From Leptoclinus maculatus (Eukaryota > Chordata > Actinopteri > Perciformes > Stichaeidae), in assembly GCA_032191485.1 (NCBI GenBank), contig JAVDOI010000016.1:5862270-5926269 (forward strand): DNA of 64,000 nucleotides, written 5' to 3'. The notes beneath the pieces are model-generated. The model made no database searches. It saw only the letters and a list, made by a program, of their open reading frames with translations, and was not told where the DNA came from. Each line of letters begins with the position of its first letter. The stretch's first letter is position 1. Shown piece by piece: positions 1 through 11,640 of the stretch. A program made the translations under genes and the position numbers.

Positions 1-2048
1 TGCTATACTGAGTCTAAAGGCTTTTCTGGAAGACAAAACAGTAAAAGCTATTATTCGATTAGTTTATGATCTGAACTATAAATTGAAATTCTGTTACTAT
101 ATTATGTTTGAGCTCACTGACTATGTTTTATTATAGATGCTTGATCTAGATTTGTTCCCACAGCATCTTTACTGTAGTGTATATTCTTTGGAAAATGGTA
201 ATTATCTGAGCCTTTGATAGCAAATATGATTATAGAATGTAAATGCCTCTACACGTTGGACACAATGTCATCATTTTAAGTGTAAAAGAATGCAATATAA
301 TGCAATAACTATGCAATATGCAGAATACTACCTTTGAGAAGCTTACATGATTCAGCTTTTGTTGAGAACAATATATTGATCCTCTTCTCAATACAGTTTG
401 GTCAGAGATTCAGGTTTGTTATGCTAGTAGCGGCTAATGTAGCCTTGAGCCGTTAGCCTTAAGCAGAGATGAGGAGCGGGCTACAGAGATCACTTCTTTC
501 TAACTCACACACCCCCAATTTTTCTCATTTTTTCTGCAAAAACGGATGCTGCCTCAAGTGACAGCCATTTATAACATTTTCAGTCCAGTAAAACACACAA
601 ACTACAGCCCCAGAAATTGTAAATAAAGTTAAGTCAGCATCTCTCTGACAGTCTCAACATTGTAAGCTTCTCAAGAATAGCATTTGTTATTGAGCTGCCA
701 AGGGGCTAATGAACCGAGGACACGGCCTTTTGTTTTACTCTCCCACAACAACAGCAGCACAACATAAGAGGGGCGGATATACAATTAACTTTAGCATTAA
801 ACACCCACAGAGCCTAAATGCTAAAACACTTTGTGTTCCTAAATCTAGGTATCCTAGATAGCACTGCCTTCCTAATTGTCTCCATCGGCCGTATAAAATA
901 GAAACTGATAGGCGTTGGGGTGCAGGCGGTGGATTCCCAAAATCTCAAACTAATCCCTCAGCATCCTCAGGGTCACAACAGAGAGAGGCTTTAATTGGGG
1001 AGATTTTCTCCTTGATCTTGAATATTTCATTGTGTCCTCTGTTTATGTCAGCACTAGGCACGTGGCCTGTGGCAGAGAGGCTGAACCAGACGACTGAATG
1101 GGAGTGAACGCCTTCTGGGCTCAAATCTGAATAATGTTTTGAGTGACTCTCTATCTTAACTCCTTTTGGCATTGGAGTAAAGATGCTTCAAAGGAAGAGA
1201 CCCTCTCCTGATGAATAATACTGTATTACAGTACATACAATATAGCACTTCTGCTGTTCTTTATTACATATATTTAATACATTCCACTGTGGAAATTGTA
1301 CTGAACTCCCAAAGCTTCATTCTGACTTATATCTTATTTTTACTTTTTCTTGCAGCATTCCCCACAGGGATCATTAAATATTGATCCAAAATTAAACTCT
1401 AAACGAAGGCTGCACACTTGTGCTGCAATCCATTGTCAACCTACGACATAGAAAAGTGCAAGTCGGAATTCCAAGGGGCACTGCACACATTGAATTACCT
1501 TTTTTCATCATTTTTTACTTTGTGTAGTGTTTTATGGGGCGTTTGTGTCGTGAAATGTACTCCGTAACAACGCTGTAATTGCCATTTCCATTCAGTTGAT
1601 TTGTGCTTCTTTGCCAGCATGCAGTAGTAGTTTAATCCTCCCGTCTCTTACAACAGGGTTCCTGTGGATCCTTGAAATGTCTTAAATTAGATTTACAGAA
1701 GTATTTCTCCACAGGATTCTCTACTTTTTCATTTAAAGATGGTTACTTTATACACTTCTTCTCTCTGTTGTGGTAATTGATGTAGGTCCTCTGCAGATGC
1801 TGAGACTTGTCATAGAAACATCAGTTTGCTGCGGGCGTCCATTGTTTTCTGAACAGATGCACTGGCACGCGTTTAGATTGTAAGTGGGTAATACCTACTT
1901 GGAATTATTGACTTCTGACTTGCAATGGATTGCAGTATCACAGTAGTAGCACTGTAGCAAAGTGCAGCCATGTTTTGTTCTGGATCCAAATCTAGCCCTC
2001 CGTAACATCAGCTGAGCTGCGATAGGTGATGGGGTGGGCGGGCCTTAC
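1..2048 (-). other. ank3: ank3 intron 3 (partial, runs off left edge)
   Basis: This is intronic sequence downstream of exon 3 on the minus strand. No further ankyrin-repeat exon could be read in it, so the next exon lies outside the window. About 430-720 (the tract around the CAGCCCCAGAAATTG motif) resembles a dispersed fish repeat, but I cannot assign a family. The rest is unremarkable AT-rich sequence. Confidence 0.7.
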
Positions 2049-2147
2049 CTTCGTGGCTGAATCCACATCTGCTTCCAGCTTCAGCAGCTCAGCAACAACC
2101 TCGACATGCCCCTCTTTAGAGGCTAGATGGAGAGCGTTCAGACCATT
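2049..2147 (-). CDS. ank3: ankyrin-G (ANK3-type) exon 3, one full ankyrin repeat
   Basis: This internal exon of 99 bp (33 codons, phase 0 at both ends) encodes one canonical ankyrin repeat. It opens [18 protein letters not shown] and closes with ADVDSATK. On the minus strand it is preceded by a pyrimidine-rich acceptor (ttcctttctcag) and followed by the donor AAG|gtaagg. One exon per 33-residue repeat is the usual architecture of vertebrate ankyrin genes. The membrane-binding domain built from these repeats binds ion channels and cell-adhesion proteins at axon initial segments, nodes of Ranvier and epithelial lateral membranes. The sequence is closest to ANK3 as I know the family; ANK1 and ANK2 differ in this repeat. 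The exon lies 287 bp downstream of exon 2. Whether this is the teleost ank3a or ank3b copy cannot be told from the window. Confidence 0.93.
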
Positions 2148-2434
2148 CTGAGAAAGGAACACATTTAGTGCAGTCCGTGTAGCTCTTCCACAAGGATATA
2201 CTATGAGATAACGTTACGGTTAAAAAGGATAAAATATTTCATCTAGAGGGTGAAACTGCTTGTTCAGTTGAGCCCTTGAGCCCTCAATTCGAAAATTCGG
2301 CTGATGCAGCAGTATGGTGATAGCATGTTTATGTGTGCAGAAAAGAATAACTTAAAATTTGTTTCGATAGCCCAAGGGGGACAGACACTCGCAAGAACAT
2401 TTTAGTTTCTAAATAAGTGTCTGAGAAAACATAC

Positions 2435-2536
2435 CTGATTGCAAATGTTAATCTCAACCCCAGACTTGAGGTAGTCGAGGACCTTTTCTAGGTTTCCTGC
2501 CCGGGCGGCTCGCAGGTAACTGGCATTGCTGTCAGA
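2435..2536 (-). CDS. ank3: ankyrin-G (ANK3-type) exon 2, first ankyrin repeat
   Basis: This internal exon is 102 bp (34 codons, phase 0 at both ends). It encodes the conserved start of the ankyrin membrane-binding domain: [18 protein letters not shown], then a helix, then VEINICNQ. The acceptor on the minus strand is a strong pyrimidine tract ending ctctccag, and the donor is CAG|gtatgt. The INICNQ ending, rather than INTCNQ, points to ANK3 over ANK1 or ANK2. The cysteine in that motif matches the ankyrin-G cysteine (Cys70 in the human protein) known to be palmitoylated for membrane targeting. With the 41-residue exon 1 of this window it would be residue 73. This exon is the expected shared acceptor for all alternative ankyrin N-termini. 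It joins directly to exon 3 across a 287-bp intron (2148-2434), in which I see nothing else. Confidence 0.94.
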
Positions 2537-5500
2537 CTGGAGAGGAGAAAGCGAAGAGACAGAGAAAAAGAGAGAGGATGTGAGTACGTAAAGTCAGACT
2601 TCAGCCACGGACTTAGCGGCATTAAACTGTTAACTATTAGGCATACAAGAGAACAAAAGCACATACAAATGCCAAAAAATGTACTGTACCAGGTAGAACT
2701 CTGTCATAATTTCTCAGGCATCCACAAAACATCTTAACAGGGGAAAAAACAGAGCCAATATCCATACACACAGCAGGTCCATTGTCCCGTTAAAACCAAT
2801 GTAGTAAAGTCCACTGGTGTCTCAAATGAAGACCACGCTAAAACATCTCAAAAAGTAAATCCATGAAAAAGCGGACAGAGCGACAGCGCATCTTCCCAAC
2901 AATTCAAGTCATCCAGCGTCATCCATCAGATCCCACCGAACTGTTGTTTCAGCTCTGTTAAAACCAAATGTCTCCGATTCCCAAAGGTAGGAAGTTCAGC
3001 GACCGGGTGGTCCCTAGTGCTGCCACAGAGACCTCCTCTCTTTCACAGAGATCTCTCTCTGAATCCACCAGTAAAGTAGTTGAATGTGTAGGTCGCTGTG
3101 CTACCAGAAGCAGAGCATTCTCTATTGTGCTTGACTGTCCTTCATTTCACTACAGAAATAGGGCTTTGCACACCAACAAAAAATGATGAGGCAAGCATGT
3201 TTTTGCCCCTATAACAAATGTGGTGTGTGTGTGTGTGAGAGAGAGAGAGAGAAGGAGAAAGCGAGGGGGGGAGGATAAGAGTAGACAAGGAGATGTAGAA
3301 AGCTAAAAAAAGAGAGAAGAAGACGAGAGAGAGGTTGTGTTTCTCTTCTGTATTCATGTTAGCTCCTTGGACATTTGGTTTGACATTAAGTGACACACAG
3401 CAAACTCTGCACATTTTGTCTTCCTTCTTCTTCTTCTTCTTCTTCACAGCAGCAGCAGCCTTGCAAAGAGCATTTTGTAAAACTCAGCACTTGAGCTGCT
3501 GAGAGAACGAGGGAGAGAAGCGGTGATACGCTGCTTCATAATAGAGGCTCAAAAAGCAAATTCCCCTGAATTATCAAAAGCCCCAGACCTGCTAAATTTA
3601 GCCTTGCGTCCGGTGACACTTTGGATAAACTCAGCAGGGACGAGCGGTACGAGCGGTTATCCAACATTGTACTCTCTCCCTCCGCCGTGCTTTTCCAGAA
3701 ATAACTCTGACGAACACAGAGGGATCTGACCCAAAGCCAAAGTGTGAGTGAACAAGACATCCAGCATCAGATTGTTCCACTGATAAGCCAAATACAACTG
3801 CGAGAGGAAAATATTTGTGTCTATGCGTGCTCATGCACGAACAAAAATAATGGCAGATAAAGCAGCGGTAACTGGAAGTCATTTCCTGATTACAAGAAAC
3901 CATTAAGCTAAAGCTCATATCAGACCACATCACGAAATGTCTTCTTCCTTTATCCAAACCGCCAACCCCCCCGAGAGAACTGTTTGACCGCACTGAACCA
4001 CTTAAGATCTTTCTGTTCTGTTCTTTCTGTTCTGTTCTTCTGGCCTGAACCATCGTGATCACTAGATTGTGTTGTGTTTCTGTTATCCTGGATGTCAACC
4101 ACAAGAAAAGACCGAAACAGCAAACTACTCGTCATCTAAATATGATTTAATTTCTACCTCATAATTCAACAGAAGTAACAGAGACCTCTATACTCCACTA
4201 CAAGTCAATGGACACCAAGAATCAGCGTCCTTCATGATGACCTGTTAAAAATGCTTTGGCTCCCCTCCAGCCTAAACCCAGCCACCTCAACACTCCCACT
4301 CAAGTAAACTCGTTGCACTTATGCCACGATAGTTCTACGTGATGTCTACATACTTATGATATTGACATAAGTGATTGGTTACCAGCGGTGCACTGCAGGA
4401 ATTAAAACAAGGTCTTTGTGATGAGAAAACATGCTAGAACGTTGGGAATATAAACTGAGGATCATGGTGGTCATTTTCTTAAAATAAACTTCATACACTC
4501 TCTCTTTCTAAACGTTTACATTTTAAAACTTGCCGTTCTTCTCCATCGTCTTATTCTGGTGTTTAACAAATTTCCCAGGACAGATTTTTATGGATGTTTC
4601 AAAAGATGATAAAGAAAGACGCTGTTAGAATATGCTGTATATTTCTTTTTAGATGGTGCTTTTTTTAAAGAACTTCTTCATAAAATCTTTGAACAAGTCC
4701 AACCATATGATTGCTATATTTAATCTCACATGTATTTTCATGGTATTTATAAGACGTAAAAGACTTCTGTCTTTCTCTTTTATGTGCATTTTATATTTTC
4801 ACGTTTATCTATCATTATTATTTTAGTTATCCGTTTCTTTAGTATTATTGTCTTGTATTAATCTTATTGTATTTTGAATACGGTAAAATATGTATACACT
4901 TACCGCAACACATTAAATGACTAAAAGCCTTGCATATCCAGACCTATCTCCACAGCGCTGTGTCAGCTCTAAAGGAAGGCCACACATTAGCACTATGGCT
5001 TTTTTAAAATGATTTTCTTTAAACCAATCACAATCGTCTTGGGCGGGGCTAAGCACAGGATGCAGCCAAGGTGCTCTTGCAAAATATATATCACAGATAG
5101 CGGAAGGGGAGGAGAATGCTAGGCTTATACCCAAAGTCTACAATCCGGAGAGTCATACTAGTTCATGCCCGACTTCAAATCATTATTATCATCGACAACT
5201 ACTCAGTGATTTACACAATCAAACATCATGTAAGTCAAACATGAAATATAATACTGTAGTCTTGTATTCTTCTTTCAATCGTTCAATGCAGATATTTTGT
5301 AGGAGGCCATAAACTGAGACCAGACTCAGCACTCAGTTCTCTTTGCTTCTTCTTCTGCATCTGCCCAAGCTTAAGTGCCAACAGATTAAGTAGTCTTCAT
5401 CCATAAGTCACTATTCATTGCTCTCGTCAGTTTATCCCTTAATGCTCGCAGTGAAAACCAGGGACCAACATGTCCAACCCTCCATCCATATCCCAGCTAT

Positions 5501-5681
5501 GTCCAAAATGAGGGATCTTGAAGTCTTTGTGAATGAAGCATTACGCAGGACGGGGCAAGAGATTAGTAAAAGAAATATCATTAAGCCTCCACAGATCAGA
5601 GGTTCAAAGAAAATGGGGCCATTAAAGACTAGGTTAAGCCTGAAGGAAAGCATTAATCTAATGTTAGATAGAAGAGAGGAT

Positions 5682-5713
<32 letters not shown>

Positions 5714-8656
5714 CAGAGAGAGACATAGAGAGAGGAATCTGACTAGAAAACTAGAAAAGCTGAGAATTTAGCATTCTCAATTACAGTCTTACATAGTCAA
5801 AAATGCAGCTAATTTCCGCGTGAGTCGCTGTAAAAATGACAATTAACCATCTCAGTTCTAATTAAAAATGCCCTCTGGTCACTGACTGGTGTCTGCACAT
5901 TCTCTTTAACAGGGAGAGGAAACATAACAGTGACGCCTTAGTATTATTATAGTGTTGAAAAGCCGTAATATGTAGGTTTGATGGGATTACTATACATCTA
6001 TTTAGTATTAAGAGTCAGACTTTTCAATCAAAATCCTGAAAGCTGAACAACCCATTAAAGCTTAATCTGTAAAATCCTGTAATATAGCCCGACCTATATG
6101 TGTGAGGCAGATACCAACATCCATAACTGACAGTTTAAAATATCCCCTAAAGGATCCTCTACATTTAAAAAACAACTGTTCACTATGTGGAATATTTGGG
6201 GATGAAAAAAAAATGTCGTGCACTCTGGTGAACTATGTTATAATGACACTGTTCATAAGGACCTCTGGACTGCAATATCTTGTTACTTATTGTCCCACAT
6301 AGTACTCTGATACTGATATATCTGCGATAATATTGGCCAATACATTGGCCTGACCAATTCAATGATGAAACAATTCTACATTTTTAACAGTCCGAGCCCT
6401 GGCAACCATCTTCCACCATTGTAACACACATTTTGTACCAAAAATATTGCCGTTAAGATGCACCTTAACCACTTCTACCATATCAATGGTGGCCAATTAA
6501 TGAGAGATCTTTTTTTTCTAGCTTGGGGAAAGCCTCACGTTTGTATGCACTCACTAAAGATAGAGTCCATACAAAAAACAACAACAACACACTTAATTAT
6601 TGAGTGCTATTGATGAACGCTATTGTCCCACGATGACTGACTTAGACAAAAGAAATGGAGGAGCTACTTGCAGCTACAAAACATTAGAATACAAAGTATC
6701 AGTAAGTATCATTTGCTCTCTTTCTTTTGAAGGTTAACTGGCAGTTGCATTCCGAAGTCTCAGTTTGATGTCCAACGCAGCACATACTGCATCATTTCCT
6801 TTTCGGATGAATTACTAAAGTATATAGATTTCATGTAACTGCATAATACAGTACAACACATAGTAAAATAATAATAATACAAGTAGTATATAGTGTGACA
6901 CAGTATCTGTCATGATCTGCAATAGAAGCTGGGCAGTCAGGTTTTTGGGTTGTTCACATCGTTCCTTCATTCTTGGCATAGAGATTTATGACATTTTGGA
7001 GCTGCAGAGCATTTGTATTTGTTTCTGCTGAATCTGTACTATGTACTTCCTCTCCTCATGACATCAACACAGTGATCGTCTAGATGAATGGAGGATATTT
7101 AGATGTATAAAGACTGATATCCCCGGGCCGCCAGACTGCGATGATGTCAGTTTGGCACTCGAGCGTGTAACAAAACAGAAACTGAATACACGTATAAGAA
7201 GGAATGCATATCAACACAAATCAGTCTGCACACGCTTTAGAACAGTGTCCACTAAAAACAAATGCAAGAAAAAATATGTACACGCAAACGGAGACAACGC
7301 GGTGAATGTTGCAGGCTGTGGGTAAACTGAGCGAGCTTAGAGGTGGGGAGACAGACGAGCAGCGGCTGTATTGTTTCACTATATCCCCTTCTCTCCTGAC
7401 AACACAAAACACACATCACAGCTCCGCTAGCACAAAGCCAGGGGCATCCAGTGGCAGGCCACAACACCCACCAGTGCCAAAGGACATCACCTCACCAACC
7501 TCCACATCTACTTCTCTGATCTCTAAACTGTCAATCTTCTCAAATCCCCTGTCCTGCCCCTTACCCTCATCCTGATATCTCTGTTTCTCTCAAGGCTAAA
7601 TATGGATACGCTATTGATGAATTAATGCCCCCATTTAACTGTCACCAGAAAATCATTAGTAAGGCTTTAGGAGGTATGGACGCAAAAGCATGTTGTTGGC
7701 AACACAATGAATGGTAATCTATAACCGGAGATTTTAGAGCCTCCTCTGATTCAAAATGTACGAGATGTCCTATGTTCAGTGCATCAACATCTGCCTCGCA
7801 GCTCTCACGACTGTAAATATCATATGCTGTCACTCTAAAACATCCCTCTATTGTAGTAAGGTTGCTTATGGAAAGCACCACACATTTCACGAGCACCACA
7901 AAGAGGAAACACGTGGTCCAATGTGGCATAACCGCTGATGGCCACTAGGAGAAATGATTGTGAGAGACAGAGAGTGAGTGAGTAAAGGACTGAACCCGCG
8001 GTCATTCCTTAAAGCACTACAAACAAGCCTTACATCTCACACCACATGCTTTTACTCCATCGTAAAGAAATATATTTGGGAAATACATTATTTTGCTGTC
8101 TTGCTGAGAGTAACATGAAAAGATTGATACCAGTCTTATGTTTGTATATTGAATATGAAGCTGGACCCAGGGGACTGTTAGCTTAGCTTAGCATAAAGAC
8201 TGGAAACAGCGGGAAACAGCTAGCCTGTCTCTGTCTAAAAGTACAATAAAAATGCTCACGAATGAACACATTAGAGTTTATTTTGTTTGTTAAATGTCTG
8301 AGAAAGCAAATAAACGCATTCTCCAAAATATCAAACTGTTCCTTAAAGAGAAAAAGTATTGCTCAATACTTCACACAGACCTCTATATACCACATGCAAT
8401 TAACTTTCTCGACTCCCCGACGTGTGCTGACAGAACCTCCTGCATGTTATTACCCTGCAGACAAACATACACTTTACATCTGACAGCAGCAGATTACTTT
8501 TACAACCAGTCATGATGAATGAACTCACAACACCAACCTCTGAGACAGTCAGTAACCTCTGTTACATTGTTTTCAAGATAATACCAAACCACAACACAAA
8601 TCTAAGCTATCAGAATAAGAAAAAAATATATACAATTTAAATCCAATGTTACTCAC
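2537..8656 (-). other. ank3: ank3 intron 1, left part
   Basis: This is intronic sequence with no supportable coding exon on either strand. It contains a (TG)n/(GA)n tract at about 3222-3253, a CTT-rich stretch at 3421-3444, a GA-rich patch at 5684-5732 and an old dispersed repeat at about 8060-8310 (listed separately). The rest is unremarkable. Confidence 0.6.
8060..8310 (+). repeat. Dispersed fish repeat, family A
   Basis: Degenerate copy of a very common teleost repeat, recognised by the core GCTTAGCTTAGCATAAAGAC followed by TGGAAACAG and AAACAGCTAGCCTG. Related copies occur at 10551-10940 and, in reverse, at about 50868-51030. I regard it as an old non-autonomous element. Its boundaries are approximate and no target-site duplication is visible. 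Confidence 0.65.
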
Positions 8657-8692
8657 TTGTGTTAGGAAGACAACACCCTCCTCAACAGCCAT
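8657..8692 (-). CDS. ank3: Candidate alternative first coding exon of ank3 (12 codons)
   Basis: On the minus strand an ATG in strong start context (gtgaacATGG, A at -3 and G at +4) opens 12 codons, MAVEEGVVFLTQ. It ends exactly at a consensus donor, CAA|gtgagt, in phase 0. That is the phase needed to splice to exon 2 (SDSNASYL...) 6.1 kb downstream, with no other exon between. Vertebrate ankyrin genes are known to have several short alternative first exons joining at exactly this point. A CCAAT box (minus-strand GCCAATGG, plus 8844-8851) lies about 155 bp upstream, in a range suitable for a promoter. I do not recognise this peptide from any described isoform. The alternative is a chance ATG next to a chance donor. 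Confidence 0.45.
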
Positions 8693-9278
8693 GTTCACTC
8701 TCCCTCTTTCTGTCTCTCCTCTGTACGAAGAGGAGTGAAACCTGAGCTAAGAGTGGCCAAGCAGCCAACCAGTCATCTATCAGTCAGTTGGTCAGTCGGT
8801 CCTTATCTTAAACCTCATGGGCATCCATCCCACTGAGACGAAAGAGCAAGGAGCCATTGGCTCAGGTAAAAAAAAAACATCAAAGCCCACCAACAAATGT
8901 GAGTGCTGGAGGTCGCGGATACAACAGTTCCTTCCGCTGTCGGTGCCCTGCACATGATGAATAGGGATGGTGGGAGGAAAGAAGTGAGTAGAGGTGGAGG
9001 AGGGGGGGAGAAGAGGATGCCGGGTGGAGAGCAAAGGAGGAGAGGGGGGTCTATCTAACTCCTCAGTGGTGACGAAACAAAGCGCTGAGCGTCTCGCTGT
9101 CTTTCACGCTGCAGAAAGGACACGCCACAAATCCCATCTGCTGCCTCCCTGTCCTCGTTATATCTGTATCTTTTTGTTTGTTAAATATGTCAACAAGGGT
9201 AAATCCCTGCAGCCTCGCAGAAGCTGGCCCCTGCCCTACAAAGCACCTTTGAGTGTGGGGGCGGGGGGGGGGACTTAC

Positions 9279-9338
9279 CATAGTAGCTGAGGCTTCTCCC
9301 TTCCTCTCTGCCTCCTTCCCTTTCTTCCTCACCTTCAT
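9279..9338 (-). CDS. ank3: Second candidate alternative first coding exon of ank3 (20 codons)
   Basis: A minus-strand ATG at 9338, directly preceded by an in-frame TAG, opens 20 codons reading MKVRKKGKEAERKGEASATM. They end at a perfect donor, ATG|gtaagt, in phase 0, which would splice in frame to ank3 exon 2. The K/R/E-rich composition resembles known ankyrin N-terminal extensions such as the exon-1 peptide at 34138-34260. Weak points are the poor start context (T at -3) and the GA-rich DNA, which gives K/R/E/G codons by composition alone. It lies 586 bp upstream of the other candidate start (8657-8692), so both could share a promoter region or be alternatives. Confidence 0.3.
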
Positions 9339-9654
9339 CTACTCTGAAGGGGGGTGTCAGCGTGATCTTGATATCCAAGGTTGGGGAGGCGAGCAGGGAG
9401 AGAGGCCAAACTGAAAATAGCAGCTGAAACAAATACTTTAGCTAAAATGATTCGGCTGTGATATGTCAACACGCTACCCCCCCCCCCCACCCACACACAC
9501 TCTTCTCTCTTGTTATCCCACACACTCTCCCTCTTTCCCTCCCACTCATTCCCTCTGGTTCACTCTCCCTTCCTCCCTCCGACTCCACCAGCAGCTCTTT
9601 ATTGTCATCCTGCTTATCAGCTTTTCCCCCCCCTAACAAAGACCAGCGTGATGC

Positions 9655-9658
<4 letters not shown>

Positions 9659-9710
<52 letters not shown>
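9659..9710 (+). repeat. (GT)26 microsatellite
   Basis: Uninterrupted GT/CA dinucleotide array of 52 bp inside ank3 intron 1. It is preceded at about 9475-9640 by a C-rich, pyrimidine-rich tract. The open frames through it are translation artefacts. Confidence 0.97.
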
Positions 9711-9711
<1 letters not shown>

Positions 9712-10352
9712 GTGAGTGTATGTACAGGCTGGGCTTGCTCTACCTGGTTGCATGACATCAACCACAGGGATCTCAGTGATTCTATGTGTGTCTGCTAAAG
9801 CGGGTTTACGAATTCACTAACAGCTGAGAACAACAACAATAACACCAGACGCTATTTCGGGGGCGAGTGGGCCGGTGGGGGGCGCCCCCGAACAGTCAGT
9901 GGGGACACTTTAACAGAGGATTAGGGGCTTTTCCTCTGGTATTAGGGACACCCTCTGTCCTCCCACCTCTCACCCCTCAGCAGACACGCCCCAATGCAGT
10001 CAGAGAGCTGTGGATAAAAAAGCTCACCCCCACTGATTTCTCCTCACAAATCCTGCTCCAACACAGGAAGATAGCAGCCAAGTAGACTCACTGCTCTCCT
10101 GGAAAAATGTACACGAAGAGCTTGAATGTGATTGCTATCTGTGATCTAAGACAGTTGAGCAGTTAAACGAAACATGCAGCGTAACTACCCGTGTCCATGT
10201 TATATGTTTGATCTTGGGTTTTTACACCTGTGGGGGTGGTAAGTGATCCGATTATCTTATCTTACCACCCACAGCTGTATCCCTCACCTTTTTACCTTTA
10301 GGGAAGCAAAACTGTTTAGATCAATCCCTATTACTAGACTGAATGTTGATTA

Positions 10353-10545
10353 GACCCTTGGGGGTCAGGACCCCCCAAAGAGGTCACAAGATAAATCTGA
10401 GAGGTCATGAGATGATTAATCGGGTAGCAAAGAATCAAAAAAACATATTCTGCTTCACAAAGTCGTGACTTTTCCATGACTTTAACCCAATACATTCTCA
10501 GAAATTGTTAAAATTAAACCATCCAAGAAGGGCCAATCGCTCATA
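10353..10545 (+). repeat. Dispersed fish repeat, family D
   Basis: Recognised by a small hairpin, TGGGGGTCAGGACCCCCC, followed by GGTCACAAGATAAATCTGAG and a second GGTCATGAGATGATTAAT block. This combination recurs widely in teleost genomes as I know them. The copy looks old. Its right end abuts the family A fragment starting at 10551. Boundaries are approximate. Confidence 0.6.
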
Positions 10546-10550
10546 GCCTA

Positions 10551-10940
10551 AAGGAATAGTTTGACATTCAGGGAAATGCATTTAGTCCCTTTCTTGCTGA
10601 GATTAAGACGAGAACATTTATACCATAAATGGCCGACAGTTATACAAAAACAGAACTATAAAAACGAGGTTGTCAGGTAAGCGGTTGAATCTACGACTTG
10701 CCATCATTGCACCTTATAATCCGGCACATAATCGGCCATTTTGTTTTACACCTGTTGATTAGCAAACTTTAGTGATGCTGGTAGGGGATTTTGTTACCTT
10801 TGGACAGAGCCAGGCTCGCTATTTCCCCCTGTTTCCAGTCTTTATGCTAAGCTAAGCTAACCGGCTGCTGGCTGTAGCTTGGTATTTACCATACAGACAT
10901 GAGAGTGATGTCAACCGTTTCATCTAACTCCCTGCAAAAA
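10551..10940. repeat. Family A repeat, two fragments in opposite orientation
   Basis: Positions 10551-10640 match the forward start of family A (GGAATAGTTTGACATTC, then TTGCTGAGATTAAGACGAG). Positions 10741-10940 match its body in reverse (GCTAAGCTAAGCTAACCGGC, preceded by CCCCCTGTTTCCAGTCTTTA). The head and body of one family are therefore head-to-head, by an internal inversion or by two insertions. Confidence 0.6.
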
Positions 10941-11389
10941 ATAAAAGACCTATGCATAGAAAAAAAGTTAGGCAACAAACCTTAAGAAAAGAAGAACACT
11001 GATCACTGGTCTGTGACAGGATGCAAACTTTGGTTGCTGGCATGAATTGTTCAGTAAAAAAATAATTCCTACTCGGCTAAAGAGATACTTTTGTTGTCAG
11101 AGGAACCTGTGTGAACAAATGATGTGATTAACGTCCGGCACATGGAAAATCCCTGGGACACACCACTATGTGGTCACTCTTCCCTTCTGGTATTTTGATA
11201 ATAAACGATCATCAGTATCACACCCATAAGCACTATTTATAGCGGGAATACTGTTGTTGTGGCAGCGCTGTCTGTAACATCATACACACAAACGTACAGA
11301 ACAGACGGTAACATGCAGCCAGCCCTCCCCTCAGCCGCTGCTTTCACACTCTGTCACTATTCCAGAGAAAATGGCACCACTGCATTGTG

Positions 11390-11640
11390 GGCATTTTCCA
11401 GCGCTATCAACTTTCAGGCGAGAGATGAAGAGCGTTGGAGGCAGCCGGCGAGGGTCAGAGACACTCAGAAGGAGGGAGCGACGGAGAGCGGTGTACGTGA
11501 GAGCTGACAGAGGGAGTGACAGATGCTCTGGACCAGAAGAGGCGAGTTGAACATGTGATTGGTGGATCACAGGCGCCTTCACGCTTACGCCTTCCTTGGA
11601 AACGACAGGGTTACCATGGCTACCGGGGGAGGGTTACACC
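11390..11640. promoter_or_regulatory. Promoter-like CpG-bearing patch with CCAAT and X-box
   Basis: Within an AT-rich intron this stretch is richer in G, C and CpG (GCCGGCGAGG, GGAGCGACGGAGAGCGG, ACGCTTACGCC). It carries an inverted CCAAT box (ATTGG at 11558-11562) and a perfect RFX X-box match at 11610-11623. A plus-strand ATG in good context (ttaccATGG, 11616) opens a 43-codon frame ending at 11747 (MATGGGLHQKRKKSR...). I do not recognise the peptide. It could be a promoter for an internal ank3 transcript, an antisense transcript or an enhancer. No TATA box or splice donor decides between these. Confidence 0.3.
11610..11623 (-). promoter_or_regulatory. RFX X-box-like site
   Basis: The minus strand reads GTAGCCATGGTAAC, a full match to GTHNYYATRRNAAC and 12 of 14 to GTTGCCATGGCAAC. 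RFX factors bind this motif in promoters and enhancers of ciliary and neuronal genes. It lies in the promoter-like patch 11390-11640. Confidence 0.45.
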
